Source of the DNA: Nemertoderma westbladi
Lineage: Eukaryota > Xenacoelomorpha > Nemertodermatida > Nemertodermatidae
Direction of reading: 5' to 3'
Assembly: GCA_032718475.1 (NCBI GenBank)
Contig: JAUCBJ010001606.1
Coordinates: 35,436 to 99,435, forward strand
DNA length: 64,000 bases
Within the stretch, counting starts at the first letter, position 1, and every line of letters begins with the position of its first letter. The notes beneath the pieces were generated by a model, which ran no database searches, was not told the origin of the DNA, and was given only the letters and a program-made list of their open reading frames with translations. The position numbers were made by a program, and so were the translations under genes. This document shows, one piece after another, positions 44,342 through 53,540 of the stretch.

Positions 44342-44674
44342 TATGAAAATGTTTTATTATTGTGTTTTTCAGTTAAACGCAACATTTAGATATTTCGTTA
44401 TTATTTAAAACATAATTTGTACGATATACACTGTCATATCATTGGATGGATGTGTTTGTGTGGGGGTTTACTGTACTGTATATGTAACTGCCTTGTAACT
44501 GAACCAATACGGACTGATTGATTTATATATAATTTGAACCAATCAAATTTCCTTCACATCCAGGAAATGACATGATAGGCCTACAGGGTATACAAAATTA
44601 TTATACTCTAAAATAATTATGAAATGTCTAAATATTGCGTTTATCTGAAAAACACTATAATAAAACATTTTCAT
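44342..44674. mobile_element. MITE nested in the left arm of element E
   Basis: The terminal inverted repeats are about 47 bases with few mismatches (ATGAAAATGTTTTATTAT... and its reverse complement ending ATAAAACATTTTCAT). TA or AT dinucleotides flank both ends, as for Tc1/mariner-type MITEs. The mirrored position in the right arm (near 53286) lacks it, which gives the empty site. Confidence 0.8.
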
Positions 44675-44744
44675 ATATGGCATCATATCTGGCTCAAAAT
44701 TCAATATTTGATGTGGGGTTGCAATATTTAAAAAAAATTACAAA

Positions 44745-45172
44745 ATATTGACACAGTTCAGTTTAAATATTGACACAGTACAATATAATATTGACACAGT
44801 ACAATATAATATTGACACAGTACAATACAGCAATATATAATATTGACAAAGTACAATATTGACACAGTACAGTTTAAATATTGACACAGTACAGCAGTAC
44901 AGTATAATATTGACACAGTACAGTTTAAATATTGACACAGTACAATATAATATTGACACAGTACAATACAGCAATATATAATATTGACAAAGTACAATAT
45001 TGACACAGTACAGTTTAAATATTGACACAGTACAGCAGTACAGTATAATATTGACACAGTTCAGTTGAAATATTGACACAGTACAGTTTAAATATTGACA
45101 CAGTTCAGTTTTAATATTGACACAGTACAGTTTAAATATTGACACAGTACAGTTTTAATAATGACACAGTAC
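44745..45172 (-). repeat. 21/22-bp satellite in the left arm of element E
   Basis: Units of ATTGACACAGTACAATATAA (21 bases) or with ACAGTTTAAAT (22 bases). A higher-order repeat is visible: the rare word TACAATACAGCAATATATAA recurs at 44821 and 44962, 141 bases apart. The long open frames here are an artefact of periodicity. Confidence 0.9.
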
Positions 45173-45454
45173 AATATGAAATGACAATTCAAATTTCCCT
45201 CTCCACACATACATACTATGTGATTGGAGTTAATCCAATGTACCTCACCAGTACACAGATGTCAGTGCCCTACACCATTCATTATCCTTACTGCCTTAAT
45301 ATAGCAGTAGGCCTATAGTGCTGTACTAAGGCATACTACAGTGGAGTACAGTGATTTAGTTACAGCAATACTGCTGTACAAGTACAATTCAACTTTATAT
45401 CCAATCAAATGGGATGTGTGTGGGTAGGGGGAATTTGAATTGTCATTTCATATT

Positions 45455-45650
45455 GTACTGCGTCAATATTATACTGTACTGTGTCAATATTTAAACTGTA
45501 CTGTGTTAATATTATACTGTACTGTGTCAATATTTAAACTGTACTGTGTTAATATTATACTGTACTGTGTCAATATTTAAACTGTACTGCGTCAATATTA
45601 TACTGTACTGTGTCAATATAATACTGTACTGTGTCAATATTATATTGTAC
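45455..45650 (+). repeat. Satellite in the right arm of element E, first part
   Basis: Reverse complement of the 44745-45172 satellite (TACTGTGTCAATATT units). It is interrupted at 45650 by the LTR element and resumes at 53151-53210. Confidence 0.85.
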
Positions 45651-46215
45651 TGTGCTGGGATCAGAGGATCCCGACCAGTTTGGTTTATGTACGCGTCAGC
45701 CGCACCGTGTGATGGAAAAAAGGAATTTGTTATTCCAGTGTCGTTATTATGGACTGATATATATATATATAATACAGAGTGATAGTAGATAGCACGGTTG
45801 ACCGGTATGATGATATAGTAACTAATTGGTGACGGCGGTGACGGTCTTAAAATGTCACCGTACTGCCATGACTGAGTGATTGAGTAAACTACTGAATGAA
45901 TGAGCAACACCGACCGGTAATATACTGCTCTAGGTTGGCCGTATTACTCAGCGGATGCCTGCCCCCCATTGGCTAGTAACCTAATTCTCGCCTCCCATCT
46001 CTCTGGGAGTGTTTTCCCCCTCTACTGTCACTCTCCCTCTCCCGGAGGTGTAACCTCTGACCCCCATTGTGTGTGGCCCTTTGGGGTTTGTCGTCCCCGT
46101 TTATTGGGGGTGATACGAGGTTGATTGGTAATCAACCTCGTACTTCCCAATATTGCTTAAAGGCGCTCTTTCCCACTTTATGGGGGTTGGTGAGGCGGAA
46201 TTGAATCCGCTCACA
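45651..46215 (-). repeat. 3' LTR
   Basis: Plus-strand reading starts TGTGCTGGGATCAG and ends CCGCTCACA, so on the element strand it is TGTGAGCGG...CACA. It has the same length as the other LTR. Confidence 0.85.
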
Positions 46216-46224
46216 CTCCCCCAT
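46216..46224 (-). promoter_or_regulatory. Polypurine tract next to the 3' LTR
   Basis: On the element strand ATGGGGGAG immediately precedes the LTR start TGTGAGCGG, as expected of a primer site for plus-strand DNA synthesis. Confidence 0.6.
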
Positions 46225-46739
46225 GCTATCTTCCCGGTGAGAAGATAGCATCAACCTCAAAGTGCGCTTCAATTCCGCTGGAACTCGATCTACTATGGGG
46301 TGTGGGGTGGAGTTATCTTTTCCTCGGAGCCGGCTTTCCATGCCGCTCCCTATGGGTATGATATCGCTACCCTGTCTTGGTGCAACCGCAACCTATGTTG
46401 CACCAAGACATCTGGCGTCTCGGTTTGAGACAATTGTGGATTCTCACACAATTTTTAAACTCTCTCACTCTAACTCTACTCTAACTCCGCTCTTACTCTC
46501 TCCCCACACCTGAATTCACTCGCCTGCACTCTCTCTCGCCAGCAGCTCCTCTCCATACTCCTCTCTACTCTCTACCACTCCCTAAGGCCCTAATCTCTAA
46601 TGCTACCCCTGTGCTATCATACTATCTACCTTATCTAAAGTCTAACTTGCTAACTATCTAACTCTCTGTTCTATTAACTCTAACTAGCTCTCTGACTAAC
46701 TCCTACTAACTCTTCTAAGTCTACTCCGCTTACTACTTT

Positions 46740-47275
46740 CTACGTGGCGTTTACGGTGCCCACAACCACCCTCTACTACTACCTCCATCTATGTGGCGCT
46801 TGCGGTGCCCACAACCACTCTCTGCTACTACCTCCATCTATGTGGCGCTTCCGGTGCCCACAACCTCTCTACTACTACTTTCTACGTGGCGCTTCCGGTG
46901 CCCACAACCCTTCTGCTACTCGTGGCATGTTAATATACCACACTCCCTTACCCGCCGACTTCTAACGGTACCACGTACCCCTCTACTCCCGTGGTATGTC
47001 TATATACCACACTCCCTATACCCGCCGCCTTCTAACTTAACTCGGTACTACGTACCCTCCTACTCCCGTGGTATGTCTATATACCACACTCCCTATACCC
47101 ACCGACTTCTAACTCCCGGTACTACGTACCCTCCTACTCCCGTGGTATGTCTATATACCACACTCCCTATACCCGCCGACTTCTAACTCCCGGTACTACG
47201 TACCCTCTTACTCCCGTGGTATGTCTATACCACACTCCCTATACCCGCCGCCTTCTAACCTAACTTTCTATTATC
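46740..47275 (-). repeat. Two tandem repeat blocks in the 3' part of the LTR element
   Basis: Block one (46740-46925): four imperfect units of about 45-60 bases with GTGGCGCTTCCGGTGCCCAC. Block two (46926-47275): about five units of about 65-75 bases with CCCGTGGTATGTCTATATAC, each able to fold as a GTGGTAT/ATACCAC hairpin. They occupy the place of the missing pol gene. Confidence 0.8.
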
Positions 47276-47509
47276 TTCTAACTACTACATACTATCTTCT
47301 TACTATCTTCTACTATCTAACTATCTACTAACTTTCATACTTCTAAATATTTCTACTTACTATCTAACTTCTACTTATTTATTATTTAATTATTTTATTA
47401 TTTATTTTAATTAAATAATTATTTGTGCGTGGGAAGGGCGTCTCGCCCTCATTCCCACCCCCCTCAGTCCAAAATATTGGACGACTAAACTCTAATGTCC
47501 CCCGTGATC
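47276..47509. other. C/T- and AT-rich spacer in the LTR element
   Basis: Low-complexity TATCTTCTAACT-type sequence and an A/T tract at 47370-47425, with no coding signal. Confidence 0.5.
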
Positions 47510-48811
47510 TTACATCGATTCTTTCCAGGAGGCATTCTCCCACTGCCCCCCTTTACGTCCTCTTATTCTTCGCCACACTCTCTCCGCCAATTCCAACTCA
47601 CCAGGAATTGGTTCTCCCTCTTCTGCCACCCCAAAATCGGGTCTCTCCGCTGCCTTCTTAACTTCCTCGTCTCTTGGCATCAAAATGCCACCTCCCACCT
47701 TGTTGTCTCCCGGCGGCAGAATGAAAAGAAAGTGAAAGAACAGACAAAACAGAACGTACAATAGTAGTCCTATCCCTTTCCATTCTGTCTTCCTTCTCGA
47801 CTTCCCCCTTGTCGGTATGCCTCTCAACTGGACCGGCGTCTCTTCCGGACACTCCTCTGGACACTCCTCCAGACTATTGTCCTCCTGACACTCCACCGGA
47901 CACTCCTCCGGGTTGTCCTCCTGACATTCCACCGGACACTCCTCCGGTTTGTCCTCCGGATATCTTGCCGTCCGCTCCTCTCCATCCCTATACTGATACT
48001 TGCTGGGAAATCTATTCTCCTCCGCCCACTCTCTTACTTTTACTTCCCCGTCTGGTTTATCTGCTGTCTCCTGTTTCTCCTCTTCATCCTCAACATCTTC
48101 GGTGCCTGGTAACATGCACCCTGATGTCTCCGTCACCCTGGATGGAATCTTGGTTTTAACTGGGCCGCTAAGCGTCCATCCGAATGGCGTGAGGATCGCC
48201 GTCGGATCCCGCTGCCTGTCTTCGCCGAAGACCGTCTGTATTCTCTCGTGGGCCGTTGGGCAGTCCATTCCTACTATGATGGATACCTTCCTAACGTCCA
48301 TCTTTGGTATTGAGAAATCGATACCGTCCAGGAATCTATATTGTTCGACCTCAATGTTGGTTGGTCGCCTGGCGTCGATATTTATCGATTCTATCACGTG
48401 GATGGGGTTGATCGTCGCCCCATAATCGCATCCCGGTGCTATCGCTGCTATCTTACACCGCCCCGTCCTCATCTCCAGGACCTCATCCTTACTTGAGACG
48501 GTAGTTACCGCCATCCTATTCGGCCTCGTCTTTAGCCCTATCTCTTCGGCCACCCAGTTCTCCACCAGCGTGAAGGCTGCTCCGCTGTCGACCAGCATTA
48601 ATGTCGTTACTGATTGACCGCCCTCTCCTGATATCTTCACTGGTACTACCCCGAGTAGTACTTTTCTCTTCTTTCTTGCCACTGTCGTGCTTGTAGCCAT
48701 TGTTTGGCCTCCAGTCTCGGACTCTCTAACTGCTGTTTCTCTACACTCTCCGGATCTGTGTCCTTCTACCACACATCGATGACATAGTCCGTTTGCCGTC
48801 TGTGTAGGCTA
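47510..48811 (-). CDS. Zinc knuckle and retropepsin-like protease with membrane tail
   Basis: The frame opens after a TAG at about 48812 and runs to 47510. Its beginning encodes a CCHC knuckle (C-X2-C-X4-H-X4-C, 48743-48784). Numbering from the Met at 48772, the aspartic protease core has LVDSGAAFTLV (Asp 62), IIVGMDCP and the BEL/Pao-typical TPFGWTLSGPV (about 194-204). Instead of RT, the chain continues with an acidic segment, three PEECPVECQEDN-type repeats (about 277-312), a basic stretch and a hydrophobic segment LLLYVLFCLFFHFLFIL (about 336-352), then a charged tail. It overlaps the gag frame in +1. Protease would cleave gag. The role of the tail is unknown. Confidence 0.75.
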
Positions 48812-50087
48812 TACGATCTTGTTTGGGCAACGCTTGCCAGTGCTTACAACTCATGGTCTTATGGGTTCCATCCCGATGTAATTGACATTCGAATCCTGGA
48901 TTGTAGCGTTCCCTATATAGTCCCCCACGTATCGCGCGTAGGTTTATATCTACCGATTTAGTGTTTTGGTTATCTAGACTCGGCCTACTGGGTATGTTGG
49001 GATTATGTTTATTTGTGGTGTTATTTTCTTTCTGTCCCTGCCACGGTGTGGCCCTACTCCTAGCTAACTGTGGGCTTGTAGCCCCCTGTGTGGCCGCGTG
49101 TGGTAGCGACTGTCTTACTCTCGAGAATGGATCTGCAGGATTGTGTTCGGGTTTAGGCCTGTTGTATTCGGTCTTTGGCGCCTTCCCCAAACTATCCTCA
49201 CTATAGACTGGGTCTGTGATCAACTCGGCTTCGTAGTTTAGGAAGCTCGACATTTCTTCTAGGCCCGGTTCCGCACCCTTCTTCTCTCGAGTGGAGAAGG
49301 CGATCTTCCTCCACTTGCTCCGCAGCCAGATCGGCAGTGCCTGCGCTATCGTGGTGATGTTATTAGATGCGTTGAGTTCGTATGGCGCGTCTAGTGTCTT
49401 CAGCACGATTAACGCCTTCTCGACCTTGTTCGCAAAGGTCTTTATGCTGACGGGGTTATCCTGTAGGCCACCCGATGTTATACCCCTCAGGGTTTGCCGG
49501 ATGATCTTGGCTGGGTGTCCGTATTCCCTGTCTAGCGCCCGCCATGCTGTCGTGAAGCCGCCCTCGATGCCCTGGTACTGCCTCACGATGTCGTATGCTG
49601 GGCCTCCTGTATACACCTGTAGATATTTTAGGCACTCCGCCTGCGTCAAGTTCTTACTTAATATCTCGTTGCTGTACATGCGCCGAAATTGCAGGTATTC
49701 TTCCGGCCTACTTCCGTCGAATTTAAATGGCTCGACTGGTGGTAACTCGATCCTGGTCTTTAATGCATCGATTAATGTAGCCATTCCCATTGCCTGTGCT
49801 TCCAATGGGTTCGAGGGATGCTGTACAGACTCTCCTGTTGGGTGCGGTCCGTTCGTCCTATCTGTTGTTCTCCTCTGTTGCGTCGGATATATCATTGGGG
49901 GTAACGGCCCCCTCCATATTTCCGTGTCGCACGACCTGTTCTCGTCCAGGGGGTTCGATGTTCTTATTGCTGTTCGAGTATATTGTTGATATTGTAATGG
50001 GGGAATGTCACCCTGTCCCCCCCCCCCCCCCCCCCCACCGGTATGTTTGGTACTGGGGTTGATGTTAATATATTGGGGCCCATACAT
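48741..50087 (-). CDS. Gag-like protein (DUF1759 type)
   Basis: The 448-residue frame begins with a Gly run encoded by a 20-base C run (50017-50036). The conserved part starts near residue 100 with LPPVEPFKFDGSRPEEYLQF and continues through YLQVYTGGPAYDIV and ALDREYGHP, the pattern of BEL/Pao gag. Near residue 394 a CQLHRDGTHKTMSCKHW segment resembles the Cys/His region that usually precedes the knuckle. The natural start is uncertain because of the homopolymer. The frame may be continuous with upstream pieces through slippage there. It ends inside the next frame's knuckle. Confidence 0.75.
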   Translation of the reverse strand: MYGPQYININPSTKHTGGGGGGGGQGDIPPLQYQQYTRTAIRTSNPLDENRSCDTEIWRGPLPPMIYPTQQRRTTDRTNGPHPTGESVQHPSNPLEAQAMGMATLIDALKTRIELPPVEPFKFDGSRPEEYLQFRRMYSNEILSKNLTQAECLKYLQVYTGGPAYDIVRQYQGIEGGFTTAWRALDREYGHPAKIIRQTLRGITSGGLQDNPVSIKTFANKVEKALIVLKTLDAPYELNASNNITTIAQALPIWLRSKWRKIAFSTREKKGAEPGLEEMSSFLNYEAELITDPVYSEDSLGKAPKTEYNRPKPEHNPADPFSRVRQSLPHAATQGATSPQLARSRATPWQGQKENNTTNKHNPNIPSRPSLDNQNTKSVDINLRAIRGGLYRERYNPGFECQLHRDGTHKTMSCKHWQALPKQDRIAYTDGKRTMSSMCGRRTQIRRV

Positions 50088-50174
50088 CTATCTGCAATAA
50101 CTCTCCCCTCCCCTGGATATATGTTATGTCCCTGGATATTATAGTCATGCTGCTGTACTAGTACCGATATAGGC

Positions 50175-50552
50175 CTATCCACTTACTGGCCTACCTACCG
50201 GTATGTACTCCGCGACTTCCGGATCTAATCCCGTCGTTCGCGCTACCCTATCGCCTACACTATCTCTCCCAGCATGGCCTATAATAGTATGTGCAGTAAG
50301 GCCTACAGTATGTCCTGCAGTCTGCATGTGCCCTTCCGAACCGAAGTTTAATCTTCTCGAATCTCGAATCTCCCCGCGACTACCGTACTCTCGATCGGCA
50401 GCTATATCCCGTCGGGAAGTTTCTCTTCGATCCCCTCTCCTGTTCTCGTCTTCATATCGGTACATCCTGTACCGCTCTCCTGGCGTGCAGTGCGTCTCTC
50501 CAGGGCGACGGCAATCTCCCGGAGTTCGACCCCACTGACTCCCTAACTCCAT
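50175..50552 (-). CDS. Arg-rich open frame, possible gag part
   Basis: 125 residues rich in Arg, Gly and Asp (MYRYEDENRRGDRRETSRRD). It lies between other gag pieces on the same strand. No domain is recognised. It may be a linker exon-like piece of a longer gag broken by homopolymer indels. Confidence 0.3.
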   Translation of the reverse strand: MELGSQWGRTPGDCRRPGETHCTPGERYRMYRYEDENRRGDRRETSRRDIAADREYGSRGEIRDSRRLNFGSEGHMQTAGHTVGLTAHTIIGHAGRDSVGDRVARTTGLDPEVAEYIPVGRPVSG

Positions 50553-50688
50553 CTCTACTATCGACGGCTCGCTATCCGTCCTCGCTCTCCGGTTGCTCCT
50601 AGCAACGACTCTTCTATTATCTTCACTTCTTCTCTCTTCGACCTCTCGGTTAAACTCTACTAATCTTCTTCTATCTTCGACCTCTCAG

Positions 50689-51156
50689 TTAAACTCTACT
50701 AATCTTCTTCTCTCTTCTGACTCGACATCTTCTCGCTCGCCCATCTCGACGCACATCTGACTCTACTCTGTCCGGCTGGACCCTCCTGGGGATACTCATC
50801 ATCCCCCTACTATTCTCCGTCGTCGGGTGCCGCGGTTCACCTAACTTGCCCCGCGCATTATCCGCCGACGCCTGTGGGACATTCTTGGCCGGACCATCTG
50901 TGTCTCCTACATTAGTATTAATAGCCCCGTTATCAATATTATTATTTAAATTATTTAAATTAGAATTATTATTATTTTCTAAATTTAAATTATTATTATT
51001 ATTCGAATTATTTCCCGTATTTGAATTTAAATTATTCGGATTATTTTGAATATTTGAATTAGAATTATTATTTGAATTATTTATATTTAAATTTAAATCA
51101 GAATCACCGGACAAATTATCATTTGCTGCAACAAAAGCTTGACCAGGGTTATCCAC
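50689..51156 (-). CDS. Asn-rich open frame, possible gag part
   Basis: 155 residues with a long Asn/Leu/Ser low-complexity stretch encoded by ATT/AAT repeats (50935-51100) and a basic C-terminus. Same strand and order as the other gag pieces. A C run at 51200-51212 lies just upstream, a likely site of frame slippage. Function not assigned. Confidence 0.35.
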   Translation of the reverse strand: MDNPGQAFVAANDNLSGDSDLNLNINNSNNNSNSNIQNNPNNLNSNTGNNSNNNNNLNLENNNNSNLNNLNNNIDNGAINTNVGDTDGPAKNVPQASADNARGKLGEPRHPTTENSRGMMSIPRRVQPDRVESDVRRDGRARRCRVRREKKISRV

Positions 51157-51356
51157 TACGGTACTATTAATATTAATTACTTCTAACGTATTATTATTAC
51201 CCCCCCCCCCCCACCCGTACGGCTACACCAGTTCTGGTTCTGTCGCCCGGTGCTTGTAAGTGGGGTATTAACAAACGTTTTCACTACTTCTGGCTCCTCG
51301 TAAACACTACCCGAGCCAGCCTCACTCTCTGATAGTCCCAACTGCGCCAGTTCTAG

Positions 51357-51980
51357 TCAGCGTTTCTGTTTGGCTTGATATTGCATAAGCCCCCTTAGGC
51401 GGGCATGCAAATCATCCCGCACACGCTTTGCCTCTATCTCTCTCTCTCTGTCCTCTCGTAAACTTTGCTCGGCCAACTCTGCCTCTCTCGTAACCCTCTC
51501 AAGCCGCCTCGCCGGCTCGTTCTCTACTCTCATCTCCCGCTCTCTACGCTCCTCGACTCTCTCTCTATACTCCCTTGCCAACTCTCTTTCTCTCTCCAAC
51601 AATGCGGTTTCCTCACTCAGTCGCCTCTCAAACTCTTTCTGGTCTAGCGCCGCAATTTTTAATTGACACGCCAGATTTATCTCCCGCACCCGTTGTGCTT
51701 TTGCGGAGGATGTAGCAGACTTATCGGTTGCGACAGACTCCTGTCGCCCCTCCGTCCTACTAACTTTCCCCCGCTTTCCGGGGTTCTCGCTGACCGACGA
51801 GACCGAATTCTCGGAGTTAACCTCGGATTCGCCCTCATGCGGTCCCGCCCAACCCACTAACTTAACTCCCCTGGCATCAACTAAGTATGGCCCTATGTAC
51901 ACTACACCAGGCTCCATACCCCTACATTCCCACAGTTCAAACAGTTCGGTGGCGACCCCTCTCGCTCTTTCACCCGCCAA
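51357..51980 (-). CDS. Coiled-coil open frame, N-terminal gag part
   Basis: 207 residues. The first 50 contain LFELWECRGMEPGVVYIGPY and LVGWAGPHE, and the second half is a strongly charged Glu/Arg heptad-like stretch (LLERERELAREYRERVEERR), predicted long helix. Coiled coils are common in the N-terminal part of gag. It starts 20 bases after the preceding ORF stop. Confidence 0.5.
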   Translation of the reverse strand: MAGERARGVATELFELWECRGMEPGVVYIGPYLVDARGVKLVGWAGPHEGESEVNSENSVSSVSENPGKRGKVSRTEGRQESVATDKSATSSAKAQRVREINLACQLKIAALDQKEFERRLSEETALLERERELAREYRERVEERREREMRVENEPARRLERVTREAELAEQSLREDREREIEAKRVRDDLHARLRGLMQYQAKQKR

Positions 51981-52000
51981 CTCTCCTTGTCCAAAGCGGA

Positions 52001-52489
52001 CTAGATAGTTAAATGTTTATTCGACTCACCTAGCCACTTCTCTAGCTTCACCTGATCTAGTTTTGCTCCCTCCTTAGCTTCCTTTATCTGCTTCCTCGTC
52101 GCGTTGTAGGCCCGCCGGAGCCGGTCGCTAACTCCGACGTCCTCGTCGCCGACATCCCCTCTTTCTCTCCGTGTCCAGCGTCGTACCGGCGGCCCCACCG
52201 TCGCCGTTCTGGTGGGCCGTCCGTCGCCCTCGGCCTGTGGCTGGCCAGCGACATTGGTACGTCGACCGCCGTCGTGCGTCGACTCGTCTCTCCCTTCTCT
52301 CGACTCACTCATCCCTCGCTGTGGTAGACGGCCACCCTCCGTGTGGATTGCCGGATCGTCTATCATCGACGAACCCAGCGTCATGGGTCGATACCGTCGC
52401 GTCGCGGCCTCGCGGATCGTTAGGTTGTCGTCCAGGGTCCGCGGCGGTGTCCTCTCTCCCTCTATGTCTCGGGGCTCTCGACTGCTCAT
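52001..52489 (-). CDS. First open frame after the 5' LTR
   Basis: 162 residues starting 97 bases inside the 5' LTR. The N-terminal two thirds are Arg/Thr/Gly-rich and disordered. The end has LRRAYNATRKQIKEAKEGAK, a short helical segment reminiscent of BEL gag N-termini. Likely the first gag piece. Confidence 0.5.
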   Translation of the reverse strand: MSSREPRDIEGERTPPRTLDDNLTIREAATRRYRPMTLGSSMIDDPAIHTEGGRLPQRGMSESREGRDESTHDGGRRTNVAGQPQAEGDGRPTRTATVGPPVRRWTRRERGDVGDEDVGVSDRLRRAYNATRKQIKEAKEGAKLDQVKLEKWLGESNKHLTI

Positions 52490-52585
52490 CTTTAACTTCC
52501 TCTCGGTGGCTGGCAGTCACAGTTTGTGGTCCCTGAATCTTGTACTCGGTAACTTTAGTACTAGGCCAGTAGGCAATTTTAAGAC

Positions 52586-53150
52586 TGTGACGGGATCAGA
52601 GGATCCCGACCAGTTTGGTTTATGTACGCGTCAGCCGCACCGTGTGATGGAAAAAAGGAATTTGTTGTTCCAGTGTCGTTATTATGGACTGATATATATA
52701 TATATAATACAGAGTGATAGTAGATAGCATGGTTGACCGGTATGATGATATAGTAACTAATTGGTGACGGCGGTGACGGTCTTAAAATGTCACTGTACTG
52801 CCATGACTGAGTGATCGAGTAAACTACTGAATGAATGAGCAACACCGACTGGTAATATACTGCTCTAGGTTGGCCGCATTACTCAGCGGATGCCTGCCCC
52901 CCATTGGCTAGTAACCTAATTCTCGCCTCCCATCTCTCTGGGAGTGTTTTCCCCCTCTACTGTCACTCTCCCTCTCCCGGAGGTGTAACCTCTGACCCCC
53001 ATTGTGTGTGGCCCTTTGGGGTTTGTCATCCCCGTTTATTGGGGGTGATACGAGGTTGATTGGTAATCAACCTTGTACTTCCCAATATTGCTTAAAGGCG
53101 CTCTTTCCCACTTTATGGGGGTTGGTGAGGCGGAATTGAATCCGCTCATA
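52586..53150 (-). repeat. 5' LTR
   Basis: Plus-strand reading starts TGTGACGGGATCAG and ends CCGCTCATA. Most differences from the 3' LTR are C/T or G/A changes. No clear tRNA primer-binding site was found at its inner edge. Confidence 0.85.
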
Positions 53151-53334
53151 TGTACTGTGTCAATATTATATTGTACTGTGTCAATATTTAAACTGAACTG
53201 TGTCAATATTTTGTAGTATTTTTAAATATTGCAACCCCACTTCAAATATTGAATTTTGAGCCAGATATGATGCCATATTTCATAAGGCTCTATAGATATG
53301 CAATGTGTTATTCGTAACAGCCTACCAGAAAAAC

Positions 53335-53520
53335 TTCATATATATGCAATAAGTAATTTTATTGCAATAATATTAATTTTATTGCAATAATATTAATTTT
53401 ATTGCAATAATATTAATTTTATTGCAATAATATTAATTTTATTGCAATAATATTAATTTTATTGCAATAATATTAATTTTATTGCAATAAAATTAATATT
53501 ATTGCAATAAAATTACTTAT
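53335..53520. repeat. 20-bp AT array at the end of element E
   Basis: Seven to eight units of TTTTATTGCAATAATATTAA. The array is flanked by inverted words TATATATGCAATAAGTAATT (left) and its reverse complement (right), so this end is itself palindromic. Confidence 0.85.
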
Positions 53521-53540
53521 TGCATATATATGAAGTGTGG

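Larger units (their letters stand above)
45651..53150 (-). mobile_element. BEL/Pao-like LTR retrotransposon, gag and protease only
   Basis: Two 565-bp direct repeats (45651-46215 and 52586-53150) flank 6.37 kb of internal DNA. TGTAC lies on both outer sides (45646-45650 and 53151-53155), although the element sits in a satellite containing that word. Minus-strand ORFs follow the order N-terminal gag pieces, DUF1759-like gag, CCHC knuckle and aspartic protease. The region where RT, RNase H and integrase should be (46216-47509) is only 1.3 kb of C/T-rich repeats, so the element cannot move by itself. I count about 11 differences between the LTRs, about 2 percent, which suggests a recent insertion. 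Confidence 0.85.
44206..53540. mobile_element. Composite foldback element E with nested insertions
   Basis: The left arm (44206-45207) is mirrored by a right arm split in two (45412-45650 and 53151-53540). Going inward, both arms have an AT array (TTTTATTGCAATAATATTAA units), a unique part with GTTACGAATAACACATTGCA and GGCATCATATCTGGCTCAAA, a TGACACAGTACA satellite, and ATGAAATGACAATTCAAAT. A centre of about 205 bases separates them. The left arm is interrupted by a MITE (44342-44674) and the right arm by an LTR element (45651-53150). Removing both inserts restores the symmetry. No transposase is visible. Confidence 0.8.

Noticed and set aside
44738-45145. Long open frames of 135 and 99 residues
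   Set aside because: They come from a 21/22-base satellite without stops in some frames; the translation is a short repeated word with no protein-like composition.
48000-49989. Plus-strand frames of 141 and 232 residues over the LTR element
   Set aside because: They are antisense to gag and protease, whose conserved motifs fix the coding strand as minus.
52212-52727. Plus-strand frame of 171 residues running into the LTR
   Set aside because: It crosses the LTR boundary and is antisense to the first gag piece; composition is that of the reverse strand.
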